Of a DNA stretch of 64,000 bases, positions 53,947 to 62,132 are shown piece by piece. Made by a program: the position numbers and the translations under genes. The notes beneath the pieces were generated by a model, which saw only the letters and a list, made by a program, of their open reading frames with translations, searched no databases and was not told the DNA's origin. This DNA comes from Lachnospiraceae bacterium GAM79 (GTDB lineage: Bacteria; Bacillota; Clostridia; Lachnospirales; Lachnospiraceae): contig CP085928.1 in the NCBI GenBank assembly GCA_020735665.1, forward strand, positions 434,001-498,000, written 5' to 3'. Within the stretch, counting starts at the first letter, position 1. Each line of letters opens with the position of its first letter.

Positions 53947-54870
53947 ATGAATATTAACTTTGAATATTATAAAATTTTCTATTATGTGGCAAAATATCAT
54001 AATTTTACAAAGGCTGCGAAGGTTCTGGAAAGTAGCCAGCCAAATGTTACAAGAGCGATGAACTGTCTGGAACAGCAGATGCACAGTACCTTATTTGTAA
54101 GAACCAACCGGGGCGTTCAGCTTACACCGGAGGGAGAAAAACTATATATGTATGTGTCGGCAGCTATGCATCAGTTATTAACGGCAGAGGATGAACTGGC
54201 GGACTATTCGGGCATGGTACATGGAAGTATATCGATCGGAGCCAGCGAGACAGCGTTAAATATATATTTGTTTGATAAATTAAGGTCGTTTCATACTGCA
54301 TATCCGGGAATTCGACTGAGAATCTATAATCATTCCACGCCGGAGGCAGTAGATGCAGTAAAGAGCGGTAAGATTGATTTTGCTGTTGTGTCGACACCGG
54401 TGGAAGCAGACTCGCCTCTTGAAACCAGAATGTTGAGATCGTTTCGGGAGATTCTGATCGGTGGACAATCCTTTAAAGAGCTGCAGGGAAAGACGTTGTC
54501 TTTAAAAGAATTAAAGAATTATCCGTTGATCAGTCTTGGAAGAGAAACGATGACATTTCGATTTTATGAGCGGCTGTTTTTATCGCACGGGATAGAATTT
54601 GCACCGGATACGGAGGCTGCGACAACAGATCAGATCCTGCCGCTTGTCTGTTGTGAGCTGGGACTGGCATTTATACCGGAATCCATGGCAGGTGAGGCGC
54701 TCGAACGCGGAGAAGTAATACAGGCAGTCCTAAAGGAGAAAATTCCTGACCGGCATATCTGCATGATATATGACAGCCAGCATCCACTGAATACAGCCGC
54801 AAGATCATTTCGCAGATTATTGGAAGCAGACTGCGAAAAGGTAAACACCCTCAATCGGGGCATCGATTGA
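53947..54870 (+). CDS. LysR family transcriptional regulator
   Basis: The 307-residue protein has the N-terminal winged helix-turn-helix (NFEYYKIFYYVAKYHNFTKAAKVLESSQPNVTRAMN, about 4-39) and a periplasmic-binding-like effector domain (GSISIGASETAL, IDFAVVSTP, ELGLAFIPESMA). LysR regulators usually act on a divergent operon: here that is the unknown gene and the threonine/serine exporter. The effector is unknown. GGAGAAG precedes ATG 53947. The intergenic region of 125 bases must contain both promoters. Confidence 0.92.
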   Translation: MNINFEYYKIFYYVAKYHNFTKAAKVLESSQPNVTRAMNCLEQQMHSTLFVRTNRGVQLTPEGEKLYMYVSAAMHQLLTAEDELADYSGMVHGSISIGASETALNIYLFDKLRSFHTAYPGIRLRIYNHSTPEAVDAVKSGKIDFAVVSTPVEADSPLETRMLRSFREILIGGQSFKELQGKTLSLKELKNYPLISLGRETMTFRFYERLFLSHGIEFAPDTEAATTDQILPLVCCELGLAFIPESMAGEALERGEVIQAVLKEKIPDRHICMIYDSQHPLNTAARSFRRLLEADCEKVNTLNRGID

Positions 54871-55199
54871 GAACAGAAAACGTCTGGTATGCAGTTATCA
54901 AGTTCAACATTCATACATTAAATATCCCACAGGCATATTTGCAGAAGATGTATGACTGTTTTGTGAGGAGGACAGCGGAGGAAGACTGTTGTATTGTTTT
55001 GCACGAAAAGGATACTCTGGGTGAGATTAATTCACTTGCATGCGATATTGTATCAGAGTATGAGACAAAAGCAGCAATGTATATGTTTGCCGTGCAGTCA
55101 CGCATACAATCATTGCTAGTTGCCATAGCCAGAAAATCAGAAAAAATCAATGTTCAGAAACGGGGGAAACAGGATTTTTTGATTGTAGTCATTTTATAA
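54867..55199 (+). pseudogene. Remnant of an AraC-type regulator (tentative)
   Basis: The frame runs from a TTG overlapping the LysR stop and encodes 110 residues with no ribosome site. The middle part (CCIVLHEKDTLGEINSLACDIVSEYETKAAMYMFAVQSRIQSLL) resembles the linker between the sensor and DNA-binding domains of AraC-family regulators. Neither a cupin nor the AraC helix-turn-helix is present. I regard it as a gene fragment, but it could be an unknown small protein. Confidence 0.4.
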
Positions 55200-55288
55200 G
55201 GACATATAAAAGATGGCGTGGAATCACACCAAAACAGGATAGAATGTTAAACAAAGAATCAATATAGTGGAAAAGAGGAATAAGAAAT

Positions 55289-56212
55289 ATGAAGATCAAA
55301 AGAATTGCATTGATCGGACTTGGAGCCATGGGTGTATTTTTTGCACCAAGATTATATGAAGCATTTGGAGATGATTTTTATATTATTGCAGGTGGTGAAC
55401 GTAAAAAACGCCTGGAAAGTAAAGGAGTTACGATCAATGGCGTCAACTACAGATTTCCGATCGTGACACCCGAAGAACAGGGAGAGCCGGCGGACCTGAT
55501 CCTGATCGGTGTAAAGGGCTATGGATTTGTGCAGGCAATAGAAGATATCCGCCATCAGGTAGGTGAACATACATTGATCCTGTCTTTGCTAAATGGTGTA
55601 GACAGTGAGGAACAGTTGATTCAGGCATTTGGCGAAGAACATGTATTATATGCATATATGAGAATGTCCATTGTTATGAAAGATGGAAAAGCAGACTTTG
55701 ATCCGTACTGGGGCAAGATTCACTTCGGAGAGAAGAAAAATGATGTTCTGTCAGATCGTGTACTTGCTGTAAAAGAAGTATTTGATCATGCCGATATTCC
55801 ATATGAGATCGATCCGGATATGTTAAAGGGACTCTGGTTTAAATACATGTGCAATATTGGAGAAAATATGACCTGTGCGTTGCTCGGTATCCCATTTGGA
55901 TTTTTCCGTATCAGCGACAGTGCGAATTGGATCCGTGACAATGCCATGCGGGAAGTGGCTGCGATCGCGCAGAAGAAGGGAATCGATATAGGTGAAAAAG
56001 AAATAGCGGAGCAGGATGTTACAGTAAAGACGATTCCACCCGAGAACAAACCATCAACCCTGCAGGATCTGGAAGCAGAGAAGCTGACTGAGGTAGAGAT
56101 GTTTGCCGGCAATGTCATAAAGATGGGAAAAGAGCTTGGCGTGCCAACTCCGATTAATGAGATGTTCTATCATGGTATCCGCGTAATGGAGGAGAAGTTT
56201 ACAAAAAGATAA
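55289..56212 (+). CDS. panE: 2-dehydropantoate 2-reductase family protein
   Basis: The family reduces ketopantoate to pantoate with NADPH, a step in pantothenate synthesis. The 307-residue protein has the Rossmann motif IALIGLGAMG (about 6-15), a conserved Lys in GVKGYG, LLNGVDSEE, and KGLWFKYMCNIGENMTCALL with the catalytic Lys and Asn of the C-terminal domain. Many members of the family have other roles, so the symbol is probable, not proved. No ribosome site better than AAGAGGAA 10 bases upstream is seen. PanD is in the same window but not nearby. Confidence 0.75.
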   Translation: MKIKRIALIGLGAMGVFFAPRLYEAFGDDFYIIAGGERKKRLESKGVTINGVNYRFPIVTPEEQGEPADLILIGVKGYGFVQAIEDIRHQVGEHTLILSLLNGVDSEEQLIQAFGEEHVLYAYMRMSIVMKDGKADFDPYWGKIHFGEKKNDVLSDRVLAVKEVFDHADIPYEIDPDMLKGLWFKYMCNIGENMTCALLGIPFGFFRISDSANWIRDNAMREVAAIAQKKGIDIGEKEIAEQDVTVKTIPPENKPSTLQDLEAEKLTEVEMFAGNVIKMGKELGVPTPINEMFYHGIRVMEEKFTKR

Positions 56213-56220
56213 TATTTAAA

Positions 56221-56247
56221 TTAGCACTCAATTGTTTACAGTGCTAA
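56221..56247. promoter_or_regulatory. CIRCE-like HrcA operator
   Basis: TTAGCACTC at 56221-56229, nine bases and CAGTGCTAA at 56239-56247 match the CIRCE consensus TTAGCACTC-N9-GAGTGCTAA in 17 of 18 positions. It lies 147 bases before hsp20, so HrcA probably controls that gene. Confidence 0.88.
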
Positions 56248-56393
56248 CAAAAGGTGCTATAAATAATATAAAGCAAGCGTAAAAATAACGAAAAGATATT
56301 TTATAATATGTGTCTCTAAATAAAATACAGAAAACGTTGGTAATGTAAAACAGATATAAAACCAGAAATATTAATAGAAATGGGGTAATTAGG

Positions 56394-56828
56394 ATGGATA
56401 GACCAAGTATTTTTTCAGATAATTTTGAGATGATGAATGGCTTTTTTGATGATTCCTTCTGGGGCAGCCGTTCCGGACTTCGTACCATGACTACAATGGC
56501 AACTGATATATTCGAAACAAAGGACGGATATGAGATAGAGATGGATCTGCCGGGATTTCCAAAGGAGAGCATCAAGGCGGAATTAAAAGGCGGATATCTG
56601 ACGATCCTTGCAAGTTATGCCGGATCAGATCATGAAGGCAGAGAGGGAAGTTATATCAAGAGGGAACGATATTCCGGTCACTATAAGAGAAGCTTTTATG
56701 TTGGTAATAAAGTCAGTGAACAGGATATTAAAGCAAGATTTGCAAATGGCGTTCTTTATGTCTATGTACCAAAATTCGACGACCAGCCGGAAGTAGAAGA
56801 AAAGAAGATTATCTCGATAGAAGGATAA
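56394..56828 (+). CDS. hsp20: Hsp20 small heat-shock protein
   Basis: The 144-residue protein is an ATP-independent holdase that binds unfolding proteins. The alpha-crystallin domain (about 38-135) shows ATDIFETKDGYEIEMDLPGF, SIKAELKGGYLTI and the terminal ANGVLYVYVPKFD strands (the family's 'A-x-x-x-n-GVL' motif). A short C-terminal tail ends KKIISIEG, with the IxI-like anchor. GGGGTAATTAGG precedes ATG 56394. The CIRCE-like operator suggests HrcA control. The stop codon is the first base triplet of an inverted-repeat element. Confidence 0.95.
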   Translation: MDRPSIFSDNFEMMNGFFDDSFWGSRSGLRTMTTMATDIFETKDGYEIEMDLPGFPKESIKAELKGGYLTILASYAGSDHEGREGSYIKRERYSGHYKRSFYVGNKVSEQDIKARFANGVLYVYVPKFDDQPEVEEKKIISIEG

Positions 56829-57040
56829 CGGACAAACTTCAGGGGCTGTTTATTATTATGTAGCAAGCCTGTCCGAGCGCCGGTACTTAGGTTGCGTATT
56901 TTGCAACCTTATGTACCGTTGCGTTGATAACTGAGAACTTAGCGAGGTATTGTCGAGGTTAGTTCGAAGTTATACAGAGTAGGATAGAACGAAAGTGTCT
57001 TGCGCAATAATAATAAACAGCCCCTGAAATTTGTCTGTTA
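56826..57040. repeat. Long inverted-repeat element filling the hsp20/LUD gap (no shared core)
   Basis: The arms 56826-56867 and 56999-57040 are inverse copies over 42 bases with about five mismatches (TAACGGACAAACTTCAGGGG against its inverse with AGACAAATTTC). The interior contains GGTACTTAGGTTGC...GCAACCTTATGTACC (56882-56917) and further small stems. The left arm starts at the hsp20 stop codon and the right arm ends two bases before the stop codon of the LUD gene. Confidence 0.85.
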
Positions 57041-57042
57041 TT

Positions 57043-57681
57043 CTAAAATCCCAGATTTTCGTTTACAAGAATGACCTTGATACGGCCTTTGTGCTTGGAA
57101 TAGCGGGTGGTTAAGAACTGGCAGCAGATTGTTTCCGGTGACAGACAGTTTGCACATTCTCCGGTTGTGCTGCAAGGAGTTGAAAGTCCGAAGCGCTGTG
57201 CATTGATCGGAGCTGCTTCATTTCTTGCACGGCTTAAAGCATCTTCTTCTGTTCGTACTACCTTGTTCATTCCTGTGATCACGATAACATGGGAAGGACC
57301 GTAGACAATGGCAGCCACACGATTTCCATTGCCATCGATATTTACCATTATGCCGTCTTCAGTGATCGCATTGCAGCTTGTTAAGAAGTAGTCTGCAAAG
57401 AAACACTCTTTGGAGATCCGGTCTTTTTCTTCCGGTGTTTTTGCCGTATCACGGTTCAGCTCTTTGTAGTTTCCCTCGATAACAGCATCTAAAAGTCCGG
57501 TTGCTTTTACGGTCATGGAACCGCCCCAGCCGACAGAGCTTCCTTCCGGGATCAGACTCAGTGCAAGCTCCTTAGCTTCTTCCTTTGTCTGGACATAGAA
57601 GCCTTCCATATTTCTGGCAGCCAGCTTGTTTATCATGGCTTTCGCCAGTTTGTCGTTTCTCATGTTTCTAAAAGTATCCAT
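57043..57681 (-). CDS. LUD-domain protein (LutC/YkgG-like)
   Basis: The 212-residue protein matches the stand-alone LUD (lactate utilisation) group. It shows GGSMTVKATGLLD (about 53-65), SCNAITEDGIMVNIDGNGNRVA and VVRTEEDALSRARN, characteristic of the family, and a C-terminal Cys-rich segment (CSTTGECANCLSPETICC) that may bind iron-sulphur or zinc. LUD proteins take part in lactate and other oxidation pathways, but the function of this stand-alone type is unproved. AGG lies about 7 bases before ATG 57681. It is cotranscribed with the upstream HTH gene, 15 bases away. Confidence 0.85.
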   Translation of the reverse strand: MDTFRNMRNDKLAKAMINKLAARNMEGFYVQTKEEAKELALSLIPEGSSVGWGGSMTVKATGLLDAVIEGNYKELNRDTAKTPEEKDRISKECFFADYFLTSCNAITEDGIMVNIDGNGNRVAAIVYGPSHVIVITGMNKVVRTEEDALSRARNEAAPINAQRFGLSTPCSTTGECANCLSPETICCQFLTTRYSKHKGRIKVILVNENLGF

Positions 57682-57696
57682 TTGATATACCTCCGT

Positions 57697-58140
57697 TTAT
57701 TCAGGAAAATCCAGATTATTTTCCGCAAAGAAATTCATCACTTCAAATGCAGAAGTACAGTTCTGATTGATACATACGATCAGGGCAGCATCCTGTGGAA
57801 ATTTGGGATACAATACGGCATTTCCGGAGATTGTAAGTGCACGCTGGATCTCTTTCAAATTCATTCCGGCGCATAATGTCAGAAGAACCAGCTTGTATTT
57901 TCCGGGATGTGGTTTCCTGCCGTTTAAGATCTGATAAGCATAGCCGCGGTCCAGATTGCTTCGTTTTATGACATCGGCGATCAGAAGTTCCGGGTGATCT
58001 TTAAAGAACAGATTAAAATAATCCTGCAGATTGTCACAGGACATATCATCTGCATGAGATGTTATAAAAGATTTAAAATGTATATTTGAATCATCGGTTG
58101 ATAATTCATTCAGCAGATCTGTTGTTCTGGTCGTTTTCAT
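57697..58140 (-). CDS. Helix-turn-helix protein divergent from a Ser/Thr kinase
   Basis: The 147-residue protein (from ATG 58140) has a central XRE-like helix-turn-helix: PELLIADVIKRSNLDRGYAYQILNGRKPHPGKYKLVLLTLC (about 55-95). The flanking parts are helical and there is no membrane span. AGGA lies 7 bases before ATG 58140; the frame continues to 58185. It is divergent from the Ser/Thr protein kinase gene with only 103 bases between, and upstream of the LUD gene, suggesting that it is the kinase's target or that it controls the pair (inference). Confidence 0.78.
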   Translation of the reverse strand: MKTTRTTDLLNELSTDDSNIHFKSFITSHADDMSCDNLQDYFNLFFKDHPELLIADVIKRSNLDRGYAYQILNGRKPHPGKYKLVLLTLCAGMNLKEIQRALTISGNAVLYPKFPQDAALIVCINQNCTSAFEVMNFFAENNLDFPE

Positions 58141-58243
58141 GATCGATCCTGTATTCTTTCCCTTGATAATTTTTATCAGTACCATATAATATTTATTATA
58201 CTTGTCGATAATGCAATTTCAAGATAAACAATAGGAAAATGAT

Positions 58244-59437
58244 ATGAATTTAGAAATACAAAGTCGTCTGTCCTTTTATCGCAGACTGGAAGAAGTAGAG
58301 CATAAAAAGGGAATTTCTCTGGTGCGGCATATAGAGACCGGACAGATTTATGTGGAAAAAATTCTGACGCAATATGACAAATCTATATATGATTGGCTAC
58401 AGCAATCAAAACTCCCTTACGTTCCACAGATTTATGAATGTATGGAAGAGGATGGTACGTTATATCTGATCGAAGAATACATACAGGGGATCACGTTGGA
58501 AACATATATTGAACAATTTGGATGCCTGGATTTGGATGCTGCCGGCAGGGTGATCGAATATCTTTGCCGGACATTAGAAAAACTGCACAGTCATATACCG
58601 CCGATCGTACACCGGGATATCAAGCCGACAAATGTAATGCTTCAGGGAGATTTCAAAAAGGGGCAGGGAATCGTATCTGTATATCTGATCGATTTCAATA
58701 CCGCAAGAGTTTTTGACGCAGAGAGAAATCGGGATACCGAGCTGATCGGTACAAGAGGATTTGCAGCACCGGAGCAATACGGTTTTTTGCAGTCAGATGC
58801 GCGGACGGATATCTATGGACTTGGCGTATTATTAAATTATATGTTGTGTGGAAAATTAATCCGGGACGGAATCTATGAAGATTATCCGGAAGTGTCACAG
58901 ATAATCAGAAAAGCAACCCAGATCGATCCGGAGAAACGATATCAGACAGCAGAGGAAATGATGCAAGCTGTTTATCAGAGTATGTGTTTCGATACATATA
59001 CGGATAAAGAGTCGTTGAATGATAAAACGGTTACAGTTGAAACATCTGCTATATCAGATCCTTATGAGCGTAAAGGGAAAATCCGCCCTGCATGGACTCG
59101 TTTTCTGCCGCCGGGATTTCGGGAAGGGAAAGTCCTGAATATGGTTGTTGCAGCCATTTATTATATATTTTGGATATATTTCTGTCTGACAGTAGAAGTA
59201 AAAGATCATGGAGAACCGCTCTCCGGAACTTGGTTATATGTAAATCGCTTTGTATATTTTATGATGTTTATTATTACTCCGTTTTTTTGGAATAATTATC
59301 TGGACGTTTGGAATTATTTTCCGCTTGTACGTTCACCGAAGAAGATATGGAAGCTGGTTGGATTATTTTTATATACAGTGGCATGGTTTTTCTTAGTAGT
59401 GTTTGTATTCGTTATAGTAGAAGATATATTCCGATAG
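58244..59437 (+). CDS. Membrane Ser/Thr protein kinase
   Basis: The 397-residue protein has a eukaryote-like kinase domain (about 10-250) with LVRHIETGQIYVEKIL (Lys at about 36), the catalytic loop HRDIKPTNVML (H123, D125), DFNTAR (D150) and APEQYG. The glycine-rich loop is poorly formed, seen as KKGISLVRHI. Two C-terminal spans (about 305-325 and 365-390) follow a linker. There are no PASTA repeats, so it is not the usual PrkC. The substrate may be the neighbouring HTH protein. No clear ribosome site is seen apart from AATAGGAAAATG next to the start. Confidence 0.88.
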   Translation: MNLEIQSRLSFYRRLEEVEHKKGISLVRHIETGQIYVEKILTQYDKSIYDWLQQSKLPYVPQIYECMEEDGTLYLIEEYIQGITLETYIEQFGCLDLDAAGRVIEYLCRTLEKLHSHIPPIVHRDIKPTNVMLQGDFKKGQGIVSVYLIDFNTARVFDAERNRDTELIGTRGFAAPEQYGFLQSDARTDIYGLGVLLNYMLCGKLIRDGIYEDYPEVSQIIRKATQIDPEKRYQTAEEMMQAVYQSMCFDTYTDKESLNDKTVTVETSAISDPYERKGKIRPAWTRFLPPGFREGKVLNMVVAAIYYIFWIYFCLTVEVKDHGEPLSGTWLYVNRFVYFMMFIITPFFWNNYLDVWNYFPLVRSPKKIWKLVGLFLYTVAWFFLVVFVFVIVEDIFR

Positions 59438-59594
59438 TGTGCTGACAGCACACCAGCTCTTTCTGATAATTTTATAAGATAGAATATGCAGTGGTTGTAA
59501 TTATATCAAAATACCCTGAATGATGACTGATGCCGGGGGATTTTAATATAATAGCAAGAACACTTATAACAGCAGAAAGAGGAGAGAATTTATT

Positions 59595-59975
59595 ATGGAA
59601 AAGACAAAGCAACCTTTATCAACATTCAGACTCGTAGCAGGGATCATAACAATCGTGTTATCAGTCTTAGTAACATTTCAGTCCTGTGCGGCAGGATTAT
59701 CAAATGCACTGGAAGAAAACGGGGAATCCGGAGGCTCTGCAGGTGTATTACTTGCAGTTTGTTTCCTTGTTGCAGGAATCGTTGGAATTGTAACCAGAAA
59801 GTCAACCGGAGCAGGCGGCGCATTCACAAGTGCAGGCTTCTACATAGTCGGCGGATTGATCGGCCTTATATGTGCAGGTTCCTATGCCGATTTGGTAATC
59901 TGGGGCGTTATCTCCGTAGCATTTGGTGTTATATTCATAATCGCAGGCGTATTAACAAAGAAGAGAAATTCTTAA
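59595..59975 (+). CDS. Small four-span membrane protein
   Basis: The 126-residue protein has four predicted spans (about 11-33, 47-65, 75-93 and 100-121) with short polar loops (ALEENGESGGS, TRKSTGAGGAF). I recognise no family, although its glycine/alanine-rich spans resemble the small 'DUF308/DUF4064-like' proteins of Firmicutes. GAGGAGAG lies about 12 bases before ATG 59595. It is a single gene between the kinase and an inverted-repeat element, which may terminate it. Confidence 0.7.
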   Translation: MEKTKQPLSTFRLVAGIITIVLSVLVTFQSCAAGLSNALEENGESGGSAGVLLAVCFLVAGIVGIVTRKSTGAGGAFTSAGFYIVGGLIGLICAGSYADLVIWGVISVAFGVIFIIAGVLTKKRNS

Positions 59976-59994
59976 TTTATATAAAACACCTATA

Positions 59995-60229
59995 AAAAAT
60001 AAGTCTATCTGGTTGTGTGGGGGGTATGACTGTATTCACCCTATATGACTTACTGCGGTTTCTGTTCTCTGCACATGTCTGATCCGTAAATACTCCTGTG
60101 CCAACTCGCCTTCGGCTCAGACAGGCACTCGTATTTACTGACAATGTGCAGCTCACAACGAAATCCTCATAAATGTCATATAGGGTGAATACAGTCATAC
60201 CCCCCACACAACCGGATGGACTTATTTTT
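59995..60229. repeat. Core-bearing long inverted-repeat element upstream of the Fe-S genes
   Basis: The arms are inverse copies over about 53 bases with two mismatches (59995-60047 with 60177-60229), ending in TATTTTTA, which may serve as terminator. Pairing continues inward (GCACAT/ATGTGC, GTAAATAC/GTATTTAC) to the core tip at 60097-60128. Two short ORFs within are products of the repeat and are not genes. The rest of the gap to 60365 holds nothing else but the sufC ribosome site. Confidence 0.9.
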
Positions 60230-60365
60230 AATTATAGGAAGAAAAACTACGCATACTTCCGCCGGAAACTGGAAAAAATACTAAAAGAATATTGGAATAT
60301 AGGGGATTTTAGGATATACTATAAAACAGTGTGTTTAAAAAAATACAAACAGCGATGGAGGAACT

Positions 60366-61091
60366 ATGTTAGAGTTAAAAAACATCTCATATATTGTAAA
60401 TGAGGATGGAAAAGAGAAAGCAATATTAAAAGACATTGACCTTACAGTAGACGAACATTTCGTAGCAATTACCGGACCTAACGGTGGCGGTAAATCAACA
60501 CTTGCAAAGATCATAGCAGGAATCATCAGACCGACGACCGGACAGATTCTTTTAGATGGCGAAGATATTTCAGAGCTGAATATAACAGAACGTGCAAAGA
60601 AAGGAATCAGCTATGCATTTCAGCAGCCGGTTCATTTTAAAGGGCTTACCGTAAAAGATCTGGTATCTATAGCATCCGGCAAAACGATGAATGTTTCACA
60701 GATCTGTGAGATCCTTTCCGAAGTCGGTTTATGTGCAAGAGATTATGTGAACCGTGAAGTAAATGCAAGTCTTTCCGGTGGTGAGTTAAAACGTATCGAG
60801 ATCGCAATGATCATTGCAAGAGGTACGAAGCTGTCATTATTTGATGAGCCGGAGGCAGGCATCGATCTGTGGAGCTTCAACAGTCTGATCAAGGTATTTG
60901 AGAAGATGCGGGAGGAGATCAACGGAACAATCCTGATCATTTCCCACCAGGAGCGAATCCTTAATATAGCAGATAAGATTGTTGTGATCGCAAATGGTCA
61001 TGTTGATGCAATCGGAAGCAGAGATGCGATCATGCCAAGACTGACCGGTGAATCAGCCACCTGCAAGGTGCTGGAAGAAAAACAGAAATAA
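60366..61091 (+). CDS. sufC: SufC-like Fe-S assembly ATPase
   Basis: SufC powers Fe-S cluster assembly on the SufB-type scaffold. The 241-residue ATPase has Walker A GPNGGGKST (37-45), the Q-loop AFQQPVHFKG, the signature LSGGELKRIEIAM (about 138-150), Walker B LSLFDEPEAGIDLWS and a switch His in SHQER. The DEPEAGID sequence is typical of SufC. GGAGG lies 6-7 bases upstream of the ATG. It is followed 18 bases later by a SufB/D-like gene and no sufS, sufU or second SufB/D is present. That two-gene form is the SMS system reported as ancestral. Confidence 0.93.
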   Translation: MLELKNISYIVNEDGKEKAILKDIDLTVDEHFVAITGPNGGGKSTLAKIIAGIIRPTTGQILLDGEDISELNITERAKKGISYAFQQPVHFKGLTVKDLVSIASGKTMNVSQICEILSEVGLCARDYVNREVNASLSGGELKRIEIAMIIARGTKLSLFDEPEAGIDLWSFNSLIKVFEKMREEINGTILIISHQERILNIADKIVVIANGHVDAIGSRDAIMPRLTGESATCKVLEEKQK

Positions 61092-61109
61092 GTTGTGAGG
61101 TAACAGAAC

Positions 61110-62027
61110 ATGGATTTAATTCAGAAGAGTTTATTGCAGCAGGTAGCAGGACTTCATGATGTACCGGAGGGCGCATTTAACATTCGTGTCAACGGACAGC
61201 TTGACAGTAGAAATACAACTGCAAATATAGATATTGTAACAAAAGAGGATAAACCGGGAATCGATATCATCATTAAACCGGGAACAAAAAATGAGAGTGT
61301 GCACATCCCTGTTCTTTTGAGTAAGAGCGGTCTGCAGGATATGGTATACAATGATTTCTATATCGGAGAGGACTGCGATGTTACGATCGTAGCCGGATGT
61401 GGTATTCATAATTGTGGTGTGGATACCTCCAAGCATGACGGTATCCATACATTTTATATCGGAAAAAATGCAAAGGTAAAATACATCGAACGTCACTATG
61501 GTGAGGGAGATGGAAATGGCGAGAATATCATGAATCCTGAAACCATCGTGCATTTAGAGGAAGGCGCATCGATGGAGATGGAGACAACCCAGATCAAGGG
61601 AATTGATTCGACCGTCAGAAAGACCAGCGGTGATCTAAAGGACAACGCATCCTTAGAGATCCGCGAGAAGATAATGACACATGGGAAGCAGTATGCAAAG
61701 ACTGATTTTGATGTAGATTTAAACGGAAAAGGCTGCAGTGCAAATGTAGTATCCAGATCGGTTGCAAGAGATCAGTCCAGACAGGAATTCTATTCTACGA
61801 TCAATGGCAATAATGAATGTAAGGGTCACAGTGAATGTGATGCGATCATTATGGATAGTGCAAGCGTATCGGCAAGTCCGAAGCTGACGGCAAATAACAT
61901 TGATGCAAACCTGATCCATGAGGCAGCGATCGGCAAGATCGCAGGCGAGCAGCTGATCAAGCTGATGACACTTGGGTTGACAGAGGCAGAAGCGGAAGAG
62001 CAGATTATCAATGGATTTTTAAAATAA
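61110..62027 (+). CDS. sufB: SufB/SufD-like Fe-S scaffold protein
   Basis: The 305-residue protein is a short SufB/D homologue, forming the beta-helix scaffold on which the SufC ATPase acts. It has the conserved GIHTFYIGKNAKVKYIERHYG, ETIVHLEEGASMEMETTQIKG and C-terminal ASPKLTANNIDANLIHEAAIGKI blocks. It lacks the longer N terminus of SufB. GAGG lies 11 bases before the ATG and the gene follows sufC by 18 bases. As the only SufB/D partner it must serve as both B and D, as in the minimal SmsCB system. Cys and His residues (CGIHNCGVD) may hold the cluster. Confidence 0.9.
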   Translation: MDLIQKSLLQQVAGLHDVPEGAFNIRVNGQLDSRNTTANIDIVTKEDKPGIDIIIKPGTKNESVHIPVLLSKSGLQDMVYNDFYIGEDCDVTIVAGCGIHNCGVDTSKHDGIHTFYIGKNAKVKYIERHYGEGDGNGENIMNPETIVHLEEGASMEMETTQIKGIDSTVRKTSGDLKDNASLEIREKIMTHGKQYAKTDFDVDLNGKGCSANVVSRSVARDQSRQEFYSTINGNNECKGHSECDAIIMDSASVSASPKLTANNIDANLIHEAAIGKIAGEQLIKLMTLGLTEAEAEEQIINGFLK

Positions 62028-62056
62028 AAACGTTTACAATAAATCATATAACCTAT

Positions 62057-62085
62057 TTGACATTAAAGGTAGATAGTGATAGTTT
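62057..62085 (+). promoter_or_regulatory. Probable promoter of purC
   Basis: TTGACA at 62057-62062 and TAGTTT at 62080-62085 (preceded by TGA, an extended -10) have a 17-base spacer. The leader to purC would be about 40 bases. Confidence 0.5.
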
Positions 62086-62132
62086 GTAAGAGTAAAAAAT
62101 ACAAATCATAAAATCATAGCGAGGTATCAAAA

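Noticed and set aside
59977-60403. Two short ORFs (76 codons each) in the gap before sufC
   Set aside because: They lie in the two arms of the palindrome and mirror each other (VNTVIPPTQPD in both), so they are a by-product of the repeat.
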